A stretch of 6,424 bases of DNA from positions 1-6,424 of the forward strand of contig JAJYOT010000065.1 in NCBI GenBank assembly GCA_021796015.1. Reading direction: 5' to 3'. Made by a program: the position numbers and the translations under genes. Below are positions 1 through 5,886 of the stretch, in pieces. Below the pieces are notes generated by a model, which worked only from the letters and a program-made list of their open reading frames with translations, was not told the DNA's origin and did no database searches. Source of the DNA: a bacterium. Lineage in GTDB: Bacteria; Elusimicrobiota; Elusimicrobia; UBA1565; UBA9628. The number at the start of each line of letters is the position of its first letter. Position 1 is the first letter of the stretch.

Positions 1-33
1 AAAAATAGAGGGCGAGGATAGAACCTCGCCCTC
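1..33 (-). terminator. Rho-independent terminator downstream of rpmF
   Basis: A perfect 10-bp inverted repeat (GAGGGCGAGG at 8-17, CCTCGCCCTC at 24-33) encloses a 6-nt loop. Read on the minus strand, the stem is followed at once by TATTTTT (7-1), the T-tract of an intrinsic terminator. It starts 12 nt after the rpmF stop codon, so it most likely ends the whole run of minus-strand genes in this window. The T-tract may continue past the window edge. The opposite strand has no comparable T-tract after the stem, so it probably works in one direction. Confidence 0.9.
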
Positions 34-45
34 CATCCTTTCAGT

Positions 46-273
46 TTAAGATCCGGATTCGCCTTCGTTCTGGGGTTTTGTTTTTTCCATCTTGGGCATG
101 ACGGCGATGCGCCCTTTGTAAAACCCGCAGTGAGGACAGACGGTATGGGAAGGCCGCATCTTTTTGCAGTCCGGGTTCGGGCACGGACTTAAGGACGGGC
201 GCTCGAGTTTCCAGTTTTGAGAGCGGCGACTGTCTCTTCTGGAACGGGTATGTTTTCTTTTTGGGTTTGGCAT
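46..273 (-). CDS. rpmF: 50S ribosomal protein L32 (bL32)
   Basis: This 75-residue protein is the bacterial large-subunit protein bL32. The N-terminus MPNPKRKHTRSRRDSRR is the hallmark basic tail of the family, which lies near the peptidyl-transferase region of the 50S subunit. A zinc-ribbon-like core follows, with Cys31, Cys36, Cys46 and Cys49. The second knuckle is a normal CxxC (CPHCG), but the first is CxxxxC (CPNPDC), where I expect CxxC in zinc-type bL32, so two residues seem inserted. About 20 polar residues follow the core (through GESGS), a little longer than usual for a protein of 55-65 residues. The ATG is preceded by AGGAG at 283-287 with 9-nt spacing. It lies 29 nt after the glycosyltransferase stop and just before a strong terminator, so it is probably the last gene of the unit. 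The usual neighbours plsX, fabH and yceD are absent on the upstream side. Confidence 0.95.
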   Translation of the reverse strand: MPNPKRKHTRSRRDSRRSQNWKLERPSLSPCPNPDCKKMRPSHTVCPHCGFYKGRIAVMPKMEKTKPQNEGESGS

Positions 274-302
274 TGAAATAATCTCCTGAAAGGATATTTT
301 AC

Positions 303-1259
303 TTAAAAACCGACCGTTTCGCGGATAAAATAAGAATTTTTATCCTTGATGTCAAAATAGGTGCGGACCATGATTTCAGCCAAGAGCCCCAACAGGAGAA
401 GCTGAAAACCGATTAAAGAAAAGAAAATCGCCACTTGAAAGAGCGGTTGATCCTTGACAAAAATCCCCAGGGCGAATTTTTTGTAGAGAGTGATCGCCGC
501 GGCGCCCATTCCTAAAAACATCATGACGATTCCGCCGCCGCCGAAAAGATAAATGGGTTTCCCCATGTAGGAATCCATGAATTTGACGGTCAGTAAATCT
601 AAAATGACCTTAAGCGTCCGCGAAATCCCGTATTTGGACTTTCCCTTGAGGCGGGGGCGATGATTGACTTCCAGCTCCGCGATTCTGGCCCCCAAAAATC
701 CGGCGAAGGCTGGAACAAAGCGGTGCATTTCCCCGTAAAGGCGAATCGGCTTTAAATATTCGGCTTTGTAGAGTTTGAGGCTGCAGCCATAATCATGAAG
801 ACGGACTCCGGTGACGCGGGAAATCAAGGAATTGGCGATTTGAGACGGAAGCCGACGGTTCAGCCAAGGGTCTTTTCGGTCTTTTCTCCAGCCGCTGACG
901 ACGTCAAAGCCTTCCTCCATTTTTTCAATGAGGCGAATGATGTCCTTGGGGTCGTTTTGGCCGTCGGCGTCAAGGCAGGCGATCAAGGTCCCCGATGATT
1001 TTTGGATTCCGGCGGATAAGGCGGAAGTTTGTCCGGCGTTGCGCCCTAAAAACACGCCCTTGACCCGTTCGTTTTCGGCGGCGATTTTTCTAATCACCCC
1101 TTGGGAGGCGTCGGAGGACCCGTCGTCTACGAAGATCACTTCCGACGGCATCGGAATTTTAGAAATGGCCGCCGTCAGCTCTTTCGCGAAGGCGGGGAGA
1201 CTTTCCTCTTCGTTATAGACCGGAATGATGACGCTTAATTTTTGGTTTTGTTCGTTCAC
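303..1259 (-). CDS. GT2 family polyisoprenyl-phosphate-type glycosyltransferase, membrane anchored
   Basis: This 318-residue protein has a cytosolic GT-A domain and two C-terminal membrane helices, the architecture of the GtrB/ArnC/DPM1-like group. That group transfers a sugar from a nucleotide donor to undecaprenyl phosphate or a similar lipid carrier for envelope glycan synthesis. Visible motifs are the nucleotide-binding start ([11 protein letters not shown], 10-20), VDDGSSD (44-50), the metal-binding DxD in [10 protein letters not shown] (Asp97, Asp99) and a KSKYGISR element (208-215) typical of this subgroup. Hydrophobic helices lie at about 236-258 and 274-297, followed by a short polar tail. 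The start is GTG and overlaps the icd stop as GTGA (1256-1259). No clear Shine-Dalgarno lies upstream, so translation is probably coupled to icd. The start puts the first beta-strand close to the N-terminus, as is normal for the family. The sugar and acceptor cannot be read from the sequence; lipid-carrier glycosylation is inferred from architecture. There are no glycan-cluster neighbours here. Confidence 0.88.
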   Translation of the reverse strand: MNEQNQKLSVIIPVYNEEESLPAFAKELTAAISKIPMPSEVIFVDDGSSDASQGVIRKIAAENERVKGVFLGRNAGQTSALSAGIQKSSGTLIACLDADGQNDPKDIIRLIEKMEEGFDVVSGWRKDRKDPWLNRRLPSQIANSLISRVTGVRLHDYGCSLKLYKAEYLKPIRLYGEMHRFVPAFAGFLGARIAELEVNHRPRLKGKSKYGISRTLKVILDLLTVKFMDSYMGKPIYLFGGGGIVMMFLGMGAAAITLYKKFALGIFVKDQPLFQVAIFFSLIGFQLLLLGLLAEIMVRTYFDIKDKNSYFIRETVGF

Positions 1260-2629
1260 GCCGCAACGGAAGCCGCTTTTCTCATGTGGGAAACGATGGC
1301 TTCCCCGAATTCGGAGGTCTTGAGTTTCTTGGCCCCCGACATTTGACGCTCAAGATCGTAGGTGACCGTCTTGTCTTGAATCGTTTGTTCAAGAGAGGAG
1401 ACGATTAATTTCGCCGCTTCTTGCCAGCCGAGATGCTCAAGCATCATGACGCCCGACAGAATCAAGGAACCGGGGTTGACCATATCCTTGTCGGTGTATT
1501 TCGGCGCGGTACCGTGGGTGGCTTCAAAAAGAGCCGCCTGGTCTCCGATATTGGCGCCCGGAGCGATGCCGAGTCCCCCGACTTGCGCCGCGGCGGCATC
1601 CGAAATATAATCGCCGTTGAGGTTGGGCGTGGCCAGGACGCTGTATTCATCCGGCCTTAAGAGAAGCTGCTGGAAGGTTTGATCGGCGATGCGGTCCTTG
1701 ATGAGGATTTTGCCCGCGGGCATTTTCCCGTTGTGCTTGTCCCACAACTCCGCTTCGGTCACGATCTTGTCGCGAAATTCTGTTTTGGCGACTTCATATC
1801 CCCAATCGCGGAAGGCGCCCTCGGTGAATTTCTGGATGTTTCCTTTGTGAACCAAGGTGACGGAGGGCTTTTTTTGGTCGACGGCGTATTGAACGGCCAT
1901 CCGAACCAGGCGCTGACTTCCCGTTTTGGAAATGGGTTTGATTCCGATGCCGCTGTCCGGGTTGAATTTTTTTCCCATTTCCTTGGTTAAAAAATCATAG
2001 ACCTTTTTTTGTTCCGGCGTTCCGTTCTCGAACTCGATTCCCGCGTAAACGTCTTCGGTATTCTCGCGGAAGATGACGATGTTGAATTTCTCCGGCTCCT
2101 TGACCGGGCAGGGAACGCCCTTAAACCAGCGAACGGGCCGCACGCAAGAGTAAAGGTCCAGCTTTTGCCTCAGTTGCACGTTGACCGAGCGAAAGCGCGG
2201 CGTGACCCATTCCGATCCGCATTTGACGCATTTTTCAGGGCGATGGCCGTTGTCTTCATTTTGTTCGGCCGAGCAAACCAGGCAGACGAATTTGTGTCCG
2301 CCGACCGGGGTGGTCAAGGGCCCTTTGATGGCGACGCGGAATTCATTGATGGCGTCCAAGGTTTCTTGCGGCAAAACGGTATCCTTGTCGTAATTTTTCA
2401 AGGCCGAGAGGCCGGCGTGAATTTCCATCCAAGCGATTCTTTTCTTGCCGGAATAGGCGGTTTTGACGGCTTCGTCCAAAACATGGCGCGTGGCTCTCCA
2501 AATGTCGGGGCCCGTTCCGTCTCCGGCGAAAAAAGGAATGATGGGAAAATCGGGAACGGAAAGTTTTCCATTTTTGAGTTCTATTTTTTGACCGTCTTTA
2601 GGCGCTTGAATTTTTTTATAGGAAGCCAT
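1256..2629 (-). CDS. icd: NADP-dependent isocitrate dehydrogenase with zinc-ribbon-like insert
   Basis: This 457-residue protein is the E. coli-type isocitrate dehydrogenase (about 416 residues), which oxidatively decarboxylates isocitrate to 2-oxoglutarate in the cytosolic TCA cycle. Recognisable blocks are [12 protein letters not shown] (33-44), [12 protein letters not shown] (100-111), RSVNVQLRQ (147-155), [13 protein letters not shown] (187-199), [12 protein letters not shown] (260-271), [10 protein letters not shown] (336-345) and GTAPKY (373-378). By motif alignment to E. coli, Ser148 matches Ser113, Arg154 Arg119, Arg164 Arg129, Arg188 Arg153, Tyr195 Tyr160 and Lys262 Lys230. Asp316, Asp340 and Asp344 match the metal ligands. 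Lys377, Tyr378, Val384, Tyr424 and Arg428 match the NADP-specificity set, so NADP use is predicted. The oddity is about 33 additional residues (112-146) with Cys116, Cys119, Cys134 and Cys137, between the GPLTTPVGG motif and Ser148. The ATG has AGGAGA at 2635-2640 with 5-nt spacing. The gene starts 19 nt after the GIY-YIG gene and overlaps the glycosyltransferase by 4 nt. Confidence 0.96.
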   Translation of the reverse strand: MASYKKIQAPKDGQKIELKNGKLSVPDFPIIPFFAGDGTGPDIWRATRHVLDEAVKTAYSGKKRIAWMEIHAGLSALKNYDKDTVLPQETLDAINEFRVAIKGPLTTPVGGHKFVCLVCSAEQNEDNGHRPEKCVKCGSEWVTPRFRSVNVQLRQKLDLYSCVRPVRWFKGVPCPVKEPEKFNIVIFRENTEDVYAGIEFENGTPEQKKVYDFLTKEMGKKFNPDSGIGIKPISKTGSQRLVRMAVQYAVDQKKPSVTLVHKGNIQKFTEGAFRDWGYEVAKTEFRDKIVTEAELWDKHNGKMPAGKILIKDRIADQTFQQLLLRPDEYSVLATPNLNGDYISDAAAAQVGGLGIAPGANIGDQAALFEATHGTAPKYTDKDMVNPGSLILSGVMMLEHLGWQEAAKLIVSSLEQTIQDKTVTYDLERQMSGAKKLKTSEFGEAIVSHMRKAASVAA

Positions 2630-2634
2630 TGGTC

Positions 2635-2640
2635 TCTCCT
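2635..2640 (-). promoter_or_regulatory. Shine-Dalgarno of icd
   Basis: AGGAGA on the minus strand lies 5 nt before the icd ATG. It sits within the 19-nt gap after the GIY-YIG gene, so icd has its own strong ribosome entry and does not depend on translational coupling. This contrasts with the glycosyltransferase that follows icd, which has no visible Shine-Dalgarno. Confidence 0.75.
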
Positions 2641-2648
2641 TTTTTTAA

Positions 2649-3098
2649 TTAGGGCTTGCAGCTGCCGCCGGGACCTTGTTCCATTTCTTCGGTTTCGACG
2701 GAGGCGTATCGCCCGGAAGGCGTCCACGGCTTTTCATTGAGGGCGGGCTTATGCTTTTGAAAGAGGGCCGATGCGATGTCTTTGAGGTCTTCCGCTGATT
2801 CGATGTCTCCACCGGCGACGTAATCGAAATAAACGTCGTGGGTCTTCTGGAAAAGAACCTCGGCCTTGGGGGACGTCTCATTTTCCAGATGTTGCCTTAA
2901 GGCCTCGTGAATCGTCAATGGCGGAAGAGCCAAGCCGACGTAGAGAACGGTTCCGTTTCCCTGTTCGTCAAAGATGACAAATTCGTAGATTCCGGGGGCT
3001 TGGGGCGCGTGGTTCATCAACGCTTCAGGCTTGAAACGAAAGCAGCGCTTGGACATCTTGATTTTAAAAATACGTTTTTCCGCGGTGGGTTGGGTCAT
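2649..3098 (-). CDS. GIY-YIG-fold protein, catalytic glutamate apparently missing
   Basis: This 149-residue protein carries the pattern of the GIY-YIG nuclease fold. It has PGIYEF (Gly36-Tyr38), a strand ending in LYVGLA (Tyr53-Gly55), a helix containing Arg68 (HEALRQHL), and a C-terminal FQKHKPALNEKP element with Asn121. This last block matches the LIKKxxPxxN block that follows the GIY-YIG core in UvrC. In UvrC the metal-binding Glu sits 12 residues before that Asn; here the residue is Ala109, with Asp107 the closest acidic residue. It may therefore bind nucleic acid or another ligand without cutting, or use a shifted acidic residue. An upstream in-frame extension to 3323 is only a shadow of the overlapping haem-protein gene. 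The chosen ATG at 3098 has GGAGA at 3108-3112 with 9-nt spacing and lies 4 nt after the upstream stop. The last 20 residues are acidic then Gly-rich. No specific function can be assigned. Confidence 0.72.
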   Translation of the reverse strand: MTQPTAEKRIFKIKMSKRCFRFKPEALMNHAPQAPGIYEFVIFDEQGNGTVLYVGLALPPLTIHEALRQHLENETSPKAEVLFQKTHDVYFDYVAGGDIESAEDLKDIASALFQKHKPALNEKPWTPSGRYASVETEEMEQGPGGSCKP

Positions 3099-3102
3099 TG
3101 GT

Positions 3103-3852
3103 TTAATTCTCCATTTTTGAACTTTTCCAGATTGCGCGTCCGACGAAAAATGGGCCCATGTTTTGAATATAGGTCGAGGTTTGCTGGGTGGGGCGCATTT
3201 TCTCAACCAAGGCCGAAAGGGGAAAAAGCTCTTTGCCGATGAGGCCGATGACGAAATCGTTGTCGTTTGGGTCAAGCCCCGTGCAGGAGAGGCGAATGTC
3301 TTGGGCGAAACCCGAATCTCCAAAGAGGCGGCCGATTTGCCCGTGTTCTTTCAAAATCTGCCCCTGTTCTTGAGGGCTGAGCTTGGCGAAAGCCCCGGTT
3401 CTTCGGAGAGGATACCACACGGCCCAGGGAGACTCGGCGTCTAAAATCACGCGCTTGGGGCGGCGGATAAGCCAGTCTTCCAGATTCGGCTCGTATCCCA
3501 GGGAGTAGGTGCGTCCAAACATGGAATAGTCGGGCTTAAGAGAGAGTTCCTTCCAAGGACTTTCGGCAAAGAGGCCGCGCGTTTGGGTGAAAAAGTGCTC
3601 GGGGTTTTGGCTCATGGTGAGTAAGCCGATTCCTTTTGGGTCGTGCAGGCTTTCGTAAACGACCGCGGGGACGCTCAGGCGTTCAAGAGACGGGACGAGG
3701 TCTTTCAAATTCTCGCATCCGGTGAAAACCTGGATTTGGATAAACAACCTTCGGTCCAGAAACTGCGCCTGGCCTTCTTTAACGCCGCCTTTTTCCCTTA
3801 AGTCGAGTTTTTTCTCTTCTTTTTCCATGGTCGCGCCTTGAACGGAACCCAT
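3103..3852 (-). CDS. Chlorite dismutase/HemQ family haem protein
   Basis: This 249-residue protein belongs to the chlorite-dismutase family, which includes true chlorite dismutases and coproheme decarboxylases (HemQ/ChdC). The C-terminal half is diagnostic: PWAVWYPLRRTGAF (142-155), KEHGQIGRLFG (168-178) with His170 as the expected proximal haem ligand, GLDPNDNDFVIGL (192-204), and GPFFVGR (233-239). Tyr147 in YPLRR lies where Firmicutes ChdC has its catalytic Tyr in YPMxK, with Arg in place of Lys. Counting back from GLD, the position holding distal Arg in chlorite dismutase or Gln in Firmicutes ChdC is Asp185, with Arg187 two residues on. This makes genuine chlorite dismutation doubtful, and a haem-biosynthetic or unknown redox role likelier. 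No signal peptide is seen, so the protein should be cytosolic. The first ATG (3852) has AAGG only at 12-nt spacing. A second ATG at 3828 (MEKEEKK) has AAGG at 7 nt and may be the true start. It sits 45 nt after the beta-propeller gene. Confidence 0.85.
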   Translation of the reverse strand: MGSVQGATMEKEEKKLDLREKGGVKEGQAQFLDRRLFIQIQVFTGCENLKDLVPSLERLSVPAVVYESLHDPKGIGLLTMSQNPEHFFTQTRGLFAESPWKELSLKPDYSMFGRTYSLGYEPNLEDWLIRRPKRVILDAESPWAVWYPLRRTGAFAKLSPQEQGQILKEHGQIGRLFGDSGFAQDIRLSCTGLDPNDNDFVIGLIGKELFPLSALVEKMRPTQQTSTYIQNMGPFFVGRAIWKSSKMEN

Positions 3853-3897
3853 GGGGATATTTTACCTTTTTAAGGGGTGGGTTTGACTTTGAAAAAA

Positions 3898-5382
3898 TTA
3901 CCGACCGGATAGAATTTCTTGTTTTGGAATAGCGACAATCCAATCCCACGTGTTTGACAGATAAACCGTTCCGCCGACAATGGTGGGGCTGACAATTCCC
4001 ATTCTTCCGCCAATTTGGGCGCGCCCGATTTCTTTTCCCGTTCGGGGGTCGAGCGCGTAAACGCTTCTTGAGCCCGCGATATAAAGGACATTATGGTCCA
4101 TCGTCGGCGCGCTTCGGGCCGAAGAGATTTTATTCCACTTCCAAAGGAGTTTTCCGGTTTTTAAATCCCGCGCTTCATAATAGCCATTGACCGGCGAACC
4201 GACATAAACCGTTTGCCCAGAAATCATGGGAACCCCGCCTTTAAAAGCGGGCGGCTTGGGCCCGCGCCCCATTGAAGCGGTCCAAAGTACGGAGCCGGAA
4301 TTAGCGTCAAAAGCTCGAATCACGGGGTTGAGTGTCTTTTTGCCTTTCACGACTTTGGGGCGGGTCACCGCGTCCATGACCACGACGCCGTTTGAAACGG
4401 CCGGGGAAACGTCCCCCATTCCAGTGTTGGCCGCGCCCGGAATCGAGTTTTTCCATAAAACTTTTCCAGTCTTTGAGTCGAGGCAATAAAGGCGCGGCTT
4501 GAGGGCGAGGGCCAGATAAATCTTTCCTTGATAGTAGGCGGGGCTCGACATATTGTCGCCTCCCGTTAAGTGGGTCGTCCAGATTGTTTGGCCCGTGCGG
4601 CGATTCAAAGCATGAACCGCGCCGCTTCCCGTCGCGAAATAAAGGACGTCTCCCGATACCGCCGGCGTTGGCATCGCTTCGCCGACGCTTGAATGTCGCC
4701 AAAGGAGACGCCCGGTCAGGCGATCCAAAGCGTAGATTCCGTTATAGCTAAAATCCATTCCCCGAACGGATTTGTAGGGGGTTTTCGCGTATTGGACGAC
4801 GTTTGCGAAATTAAATCCCACGCCTCCCGCTGATAAATAGACAAAACGGCCCTTGACGACCGGGTTTCCCATGAGATGGTTTCCCACGGGGCTAGTCCGC
4901 CAAATCAACTGCCCGGTTTTCATGTTCAAGGCGTAGGCGAACATATCGTCGCTTTCGGCGTATAAGATTCCATCGACGACGGAAACCCCGAGAGCGTTCC
5001 CGTAAAACTGAGTTTGAACCGCCCCCGCTTCGACTTTCCCGTAAATATGAACTCCGAACGGATCTTTATTTTCCAGAGGCCAGGCCCTTGCCTCGGCAAA
5101 TCTCCAAGAAACTCCATTTTTAGACCACAGCGGAGCGTTCTCTGGAAGGGTCGCATCCGCATTGTGATCGGCGCCCAAATTCATTTGTGTCCATTCAGCC
5201 GGGCCGACCTGAAGGTCGAGGCCGACCGGCGAGTTTTGCGGATAGTAAACCCGGTCAAAAGGCCCCCCGGGCGCGACGGGAACCGTCCAACTCTCGGCGG
5301 AAGACGCGCGCGGAAAAATAAGAAAAACGCCGACCCAAAGAGCCGACCACAAATAGGAGTGCGGATTTTTTTTCTGGTTCAT
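3898..5382 (-). CDS. Secreted PQQ-like beta-propeller repeat protein
   Basis: This 494-residue protein has a Sec signal peptide: basic start MNQKKN, hydrophobic core about 10-23, and likely cleavage after SSA at residue 29. The mature protein should be periplasmic or extracytoplasmic. Seven PQQ/BamB-type blade motifs of the form ALDxxTGxxxW occur at 151-161, 218-228, 258-268, 300-310, 357-367, 404-414 and 443-453, the last lacking the Trp. A final strand pair (GGTVYLSN, 470-477) probably closes an eighth blade. There is one Cys (Cys300) and no CxxCH, so no c-type haem domain. The vicinal disulfide of quinoprotein alcohol dehydrogenases cannot form. It may therefore be a BamB-like scaffold or an uncharacterised propeller, not a proven PQQ enzyme. 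About 120 residues (30-150) precede the first repeat and show no domain I recognise. The ATG at 5382 is preferred over one six codons upstream because GGAGA lies before it and the signal peptide starts there. Confidence 0.85.
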   Translation of the reverse strand: MNQKKNPHSYLWSALWVGVFLIFPRASSAESWTVPVAPGGPFDRVYYPQNSPVGLDLQVGPAEWTQMNLGADHNADATLPENAPLWSKNGVSWRFAEARAWPLENKDPFGVHIYGKVEAGAVQTQFYGNALGVSVVDGILYAESDDMFAYALNMKTGQLIWRTSPVGNHLMGNPVVKGRFVYLSAGGVGFNFANVVQYAKTPYKSVRGMDFSYNGIYALDRLTGRLLWRHSSVGEAMPTPAVSGDVLYFATGSGAVHALNRRTGQTIWTTHLTGGDNMSSPAYYQGKIYLALALKPRLYCLDSKTGKVLWKNSIPGAANTGMGDVSPAVSNGVVVMDAVTRPKVVKGKKTLNPVIRAFDANSGSVLWTASMGRGPKPPAFKGGVPMISGQTVYVGSPVNGYYEARDLKTGKLLWKWNKISSARSAPTMDHNVLYIAGSRSVYALDPRTGKEIGRAQIGGRMGIVSPTIVGGTVYLSNTWDWIVAIPKQEILSGR

Positions 5383-5388
5383 GGGATA

Positions 5389-5393
5389 TCTCC
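5389..5393 (-). promoter_or_regulatory. Shine-Dalgarno deciding the beta-propeller start
   Basis: GGAGA on the minus strand lies 6 nt before the ATG at 5382. The alternative ATG at 5400 is preceded by an A/T-rich stretch (AATAACTATTGA) with no Shine-Dalgarno. That start would also add MDWRYP, including an acidic residue, in front of an otherwise canonical signal peptide. This supports the downstream start. Confidence 0.75.
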
Positions 5394-5400
5394 AATCCAT

Positions 5401-5490
5401 TCAATAGTTATTCTTTAGATTCGGAAATTCCAAAAAGGATTCACCCCTCCGCTAGCAGGATTTTAAGAGGCAACGGCGTTTTTTCAGTCG
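5401..5490. other. Spacer between restriction pair and beta-propeller gene
   Basis: These 90 bases separate the nuclease stop from the beta-propeller gene and are the longest non-coding stretch in the window. They should hold the promoter of the downstream unit if one exists. On the minus strand a TTGGAA, 17 nt, TAACTA arrangement is the best sigma-70-like candidate, but the -10 match is poor. A short palindrome GGAAATTCC (5422-5430) falls in the same place. No convincing terminator for the nuclease gene is visible. A promoter here is inferred from position, not demonstrated by sequence. Confidence 0.35.
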
Positions 5491-5886
5491 TTAAAGGCCC
5501 AGCCAAAAAAACAGCTTCAGCCAGTTTTCGAGATCTTGAAACTCAATGGCTTTGCCTGTCGAAATAAGGTAAGAGCGCATATTCGGGCTATAACCCTCGC
5601 CATCAAGAACGACAAGCCCGGGGAAGGGCCAGGCCCCGATATCTTTAATCGTGGTCAGAATTTTTTCCTCAGCGGAACCCGGACCGCCTTGAAATTTGCA
5701 TTCAATTCCTAAAATCTTGCGAGTGGATTTTTCGATGAGGACGACATCAATGGCTCTTTTCGCGCCCCAAATACGCCGTCCAGCCTTAAACTGTTCCTTG
5801 GCTTCAAGGCCGAGAGAGTGGGCGAGGGCGACAACACGCTGGACTAGATTATCTCCAGCGTGAACGGCCTTGCCTTTTCCAGCCAT
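5491..5886 (-). CDS. Small PD-(D/E)XK nuclease, probable type II restriction endonuclease
   Basis: This 131-residue protein shows the PD-(D/E)XK nuclease core. Asp47 in AIDVVLI is followed by Glu62-Cys-Lys64 in LGIECKF, the D...ExK metal-binding triad spaced as in this superfamily. GSAEEKI (70-76), just after the core, resembles a conserved patch seen in some restriction-like nucleases of this superfamily. The C-terminal half alternates a strand (GLVVLDG, 90-96) with an aromatic helix ending FFWLGL. It directly follows a DNA methyltransferase gene with a 1-nt stop/start overlap (TAATG), so it is probably the cognate restriction enzyme cutting unmethylated sites. It is short for a type II enzyme, which usually exceeds 200 residues, and no separate target-recognition region is evident. 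A nickase, a partner of another subunit, or an accessory nuclease are alternatives. The start is supported by GGAGG four bases upstream. Confidence 0.75.
   Translation of the reverse strand: MAGKGKAVHAGDNLVQRVVALAHSLGLEAKEQFKAGRRIWGAKRAIDVVLIEKSTRKILGIECKFQGGPGSAEEKILTTIKDIGAWPFPGLVVLDGEGYSPNMRSYLISTGKAIEFQDLENWLKLFFWLGL

Noticed and set aside
2009..2740. 243-codon open frame on the plus strand, antisense to icd
   Set aside because: It lies almost wholly opposite the unambiguous icd gene and its product has no recognisable family features. Long antisense frames are expected here from codon bias, and no plus-strand promoter or Shine-Dalgarno context stands out.
3099..3323. Upstream in-frame extension of the GIY-YIG gene to an ATG at 3323
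   Set aside because: This part overlaps the haem-protein gene in another frame and its translation is low-complexity Ser/Pro/Arg sequence. The ATG at 3098 has its own GGAGA, and domain similarity starts only after it.
3853..3897. CCTT-AAA-AAGG inverted repeat between the beta-propeller and haem-protein genes
   Set aside because: A four-base-pair stem with weak pairing and no T-tract is not a credible terminator or operator. The 45-nt gap is compatible with read-through.
3883..3915. Plus-strand TTGACT and TAGAAT as a possible promoter
   Set aside because: The spacing is 21 nt, too long for sigma-70, and no plus-strand gene follows.
5014..5418. 134-codon plus-strand frame opposite the beta-propeller gene start
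   Set aside because: The product is rich in Arg and Pro, as is typical of a reverse-strand shadow. It covers the signal peptide of a well-supported gene.
5472..5492. Possible hairpin just after the nuclease stop codon
   Set aside because: Only about six base pairs form, including a wobble, and no T-tract follows on the minus strand, so it does not qualify as a terminator.
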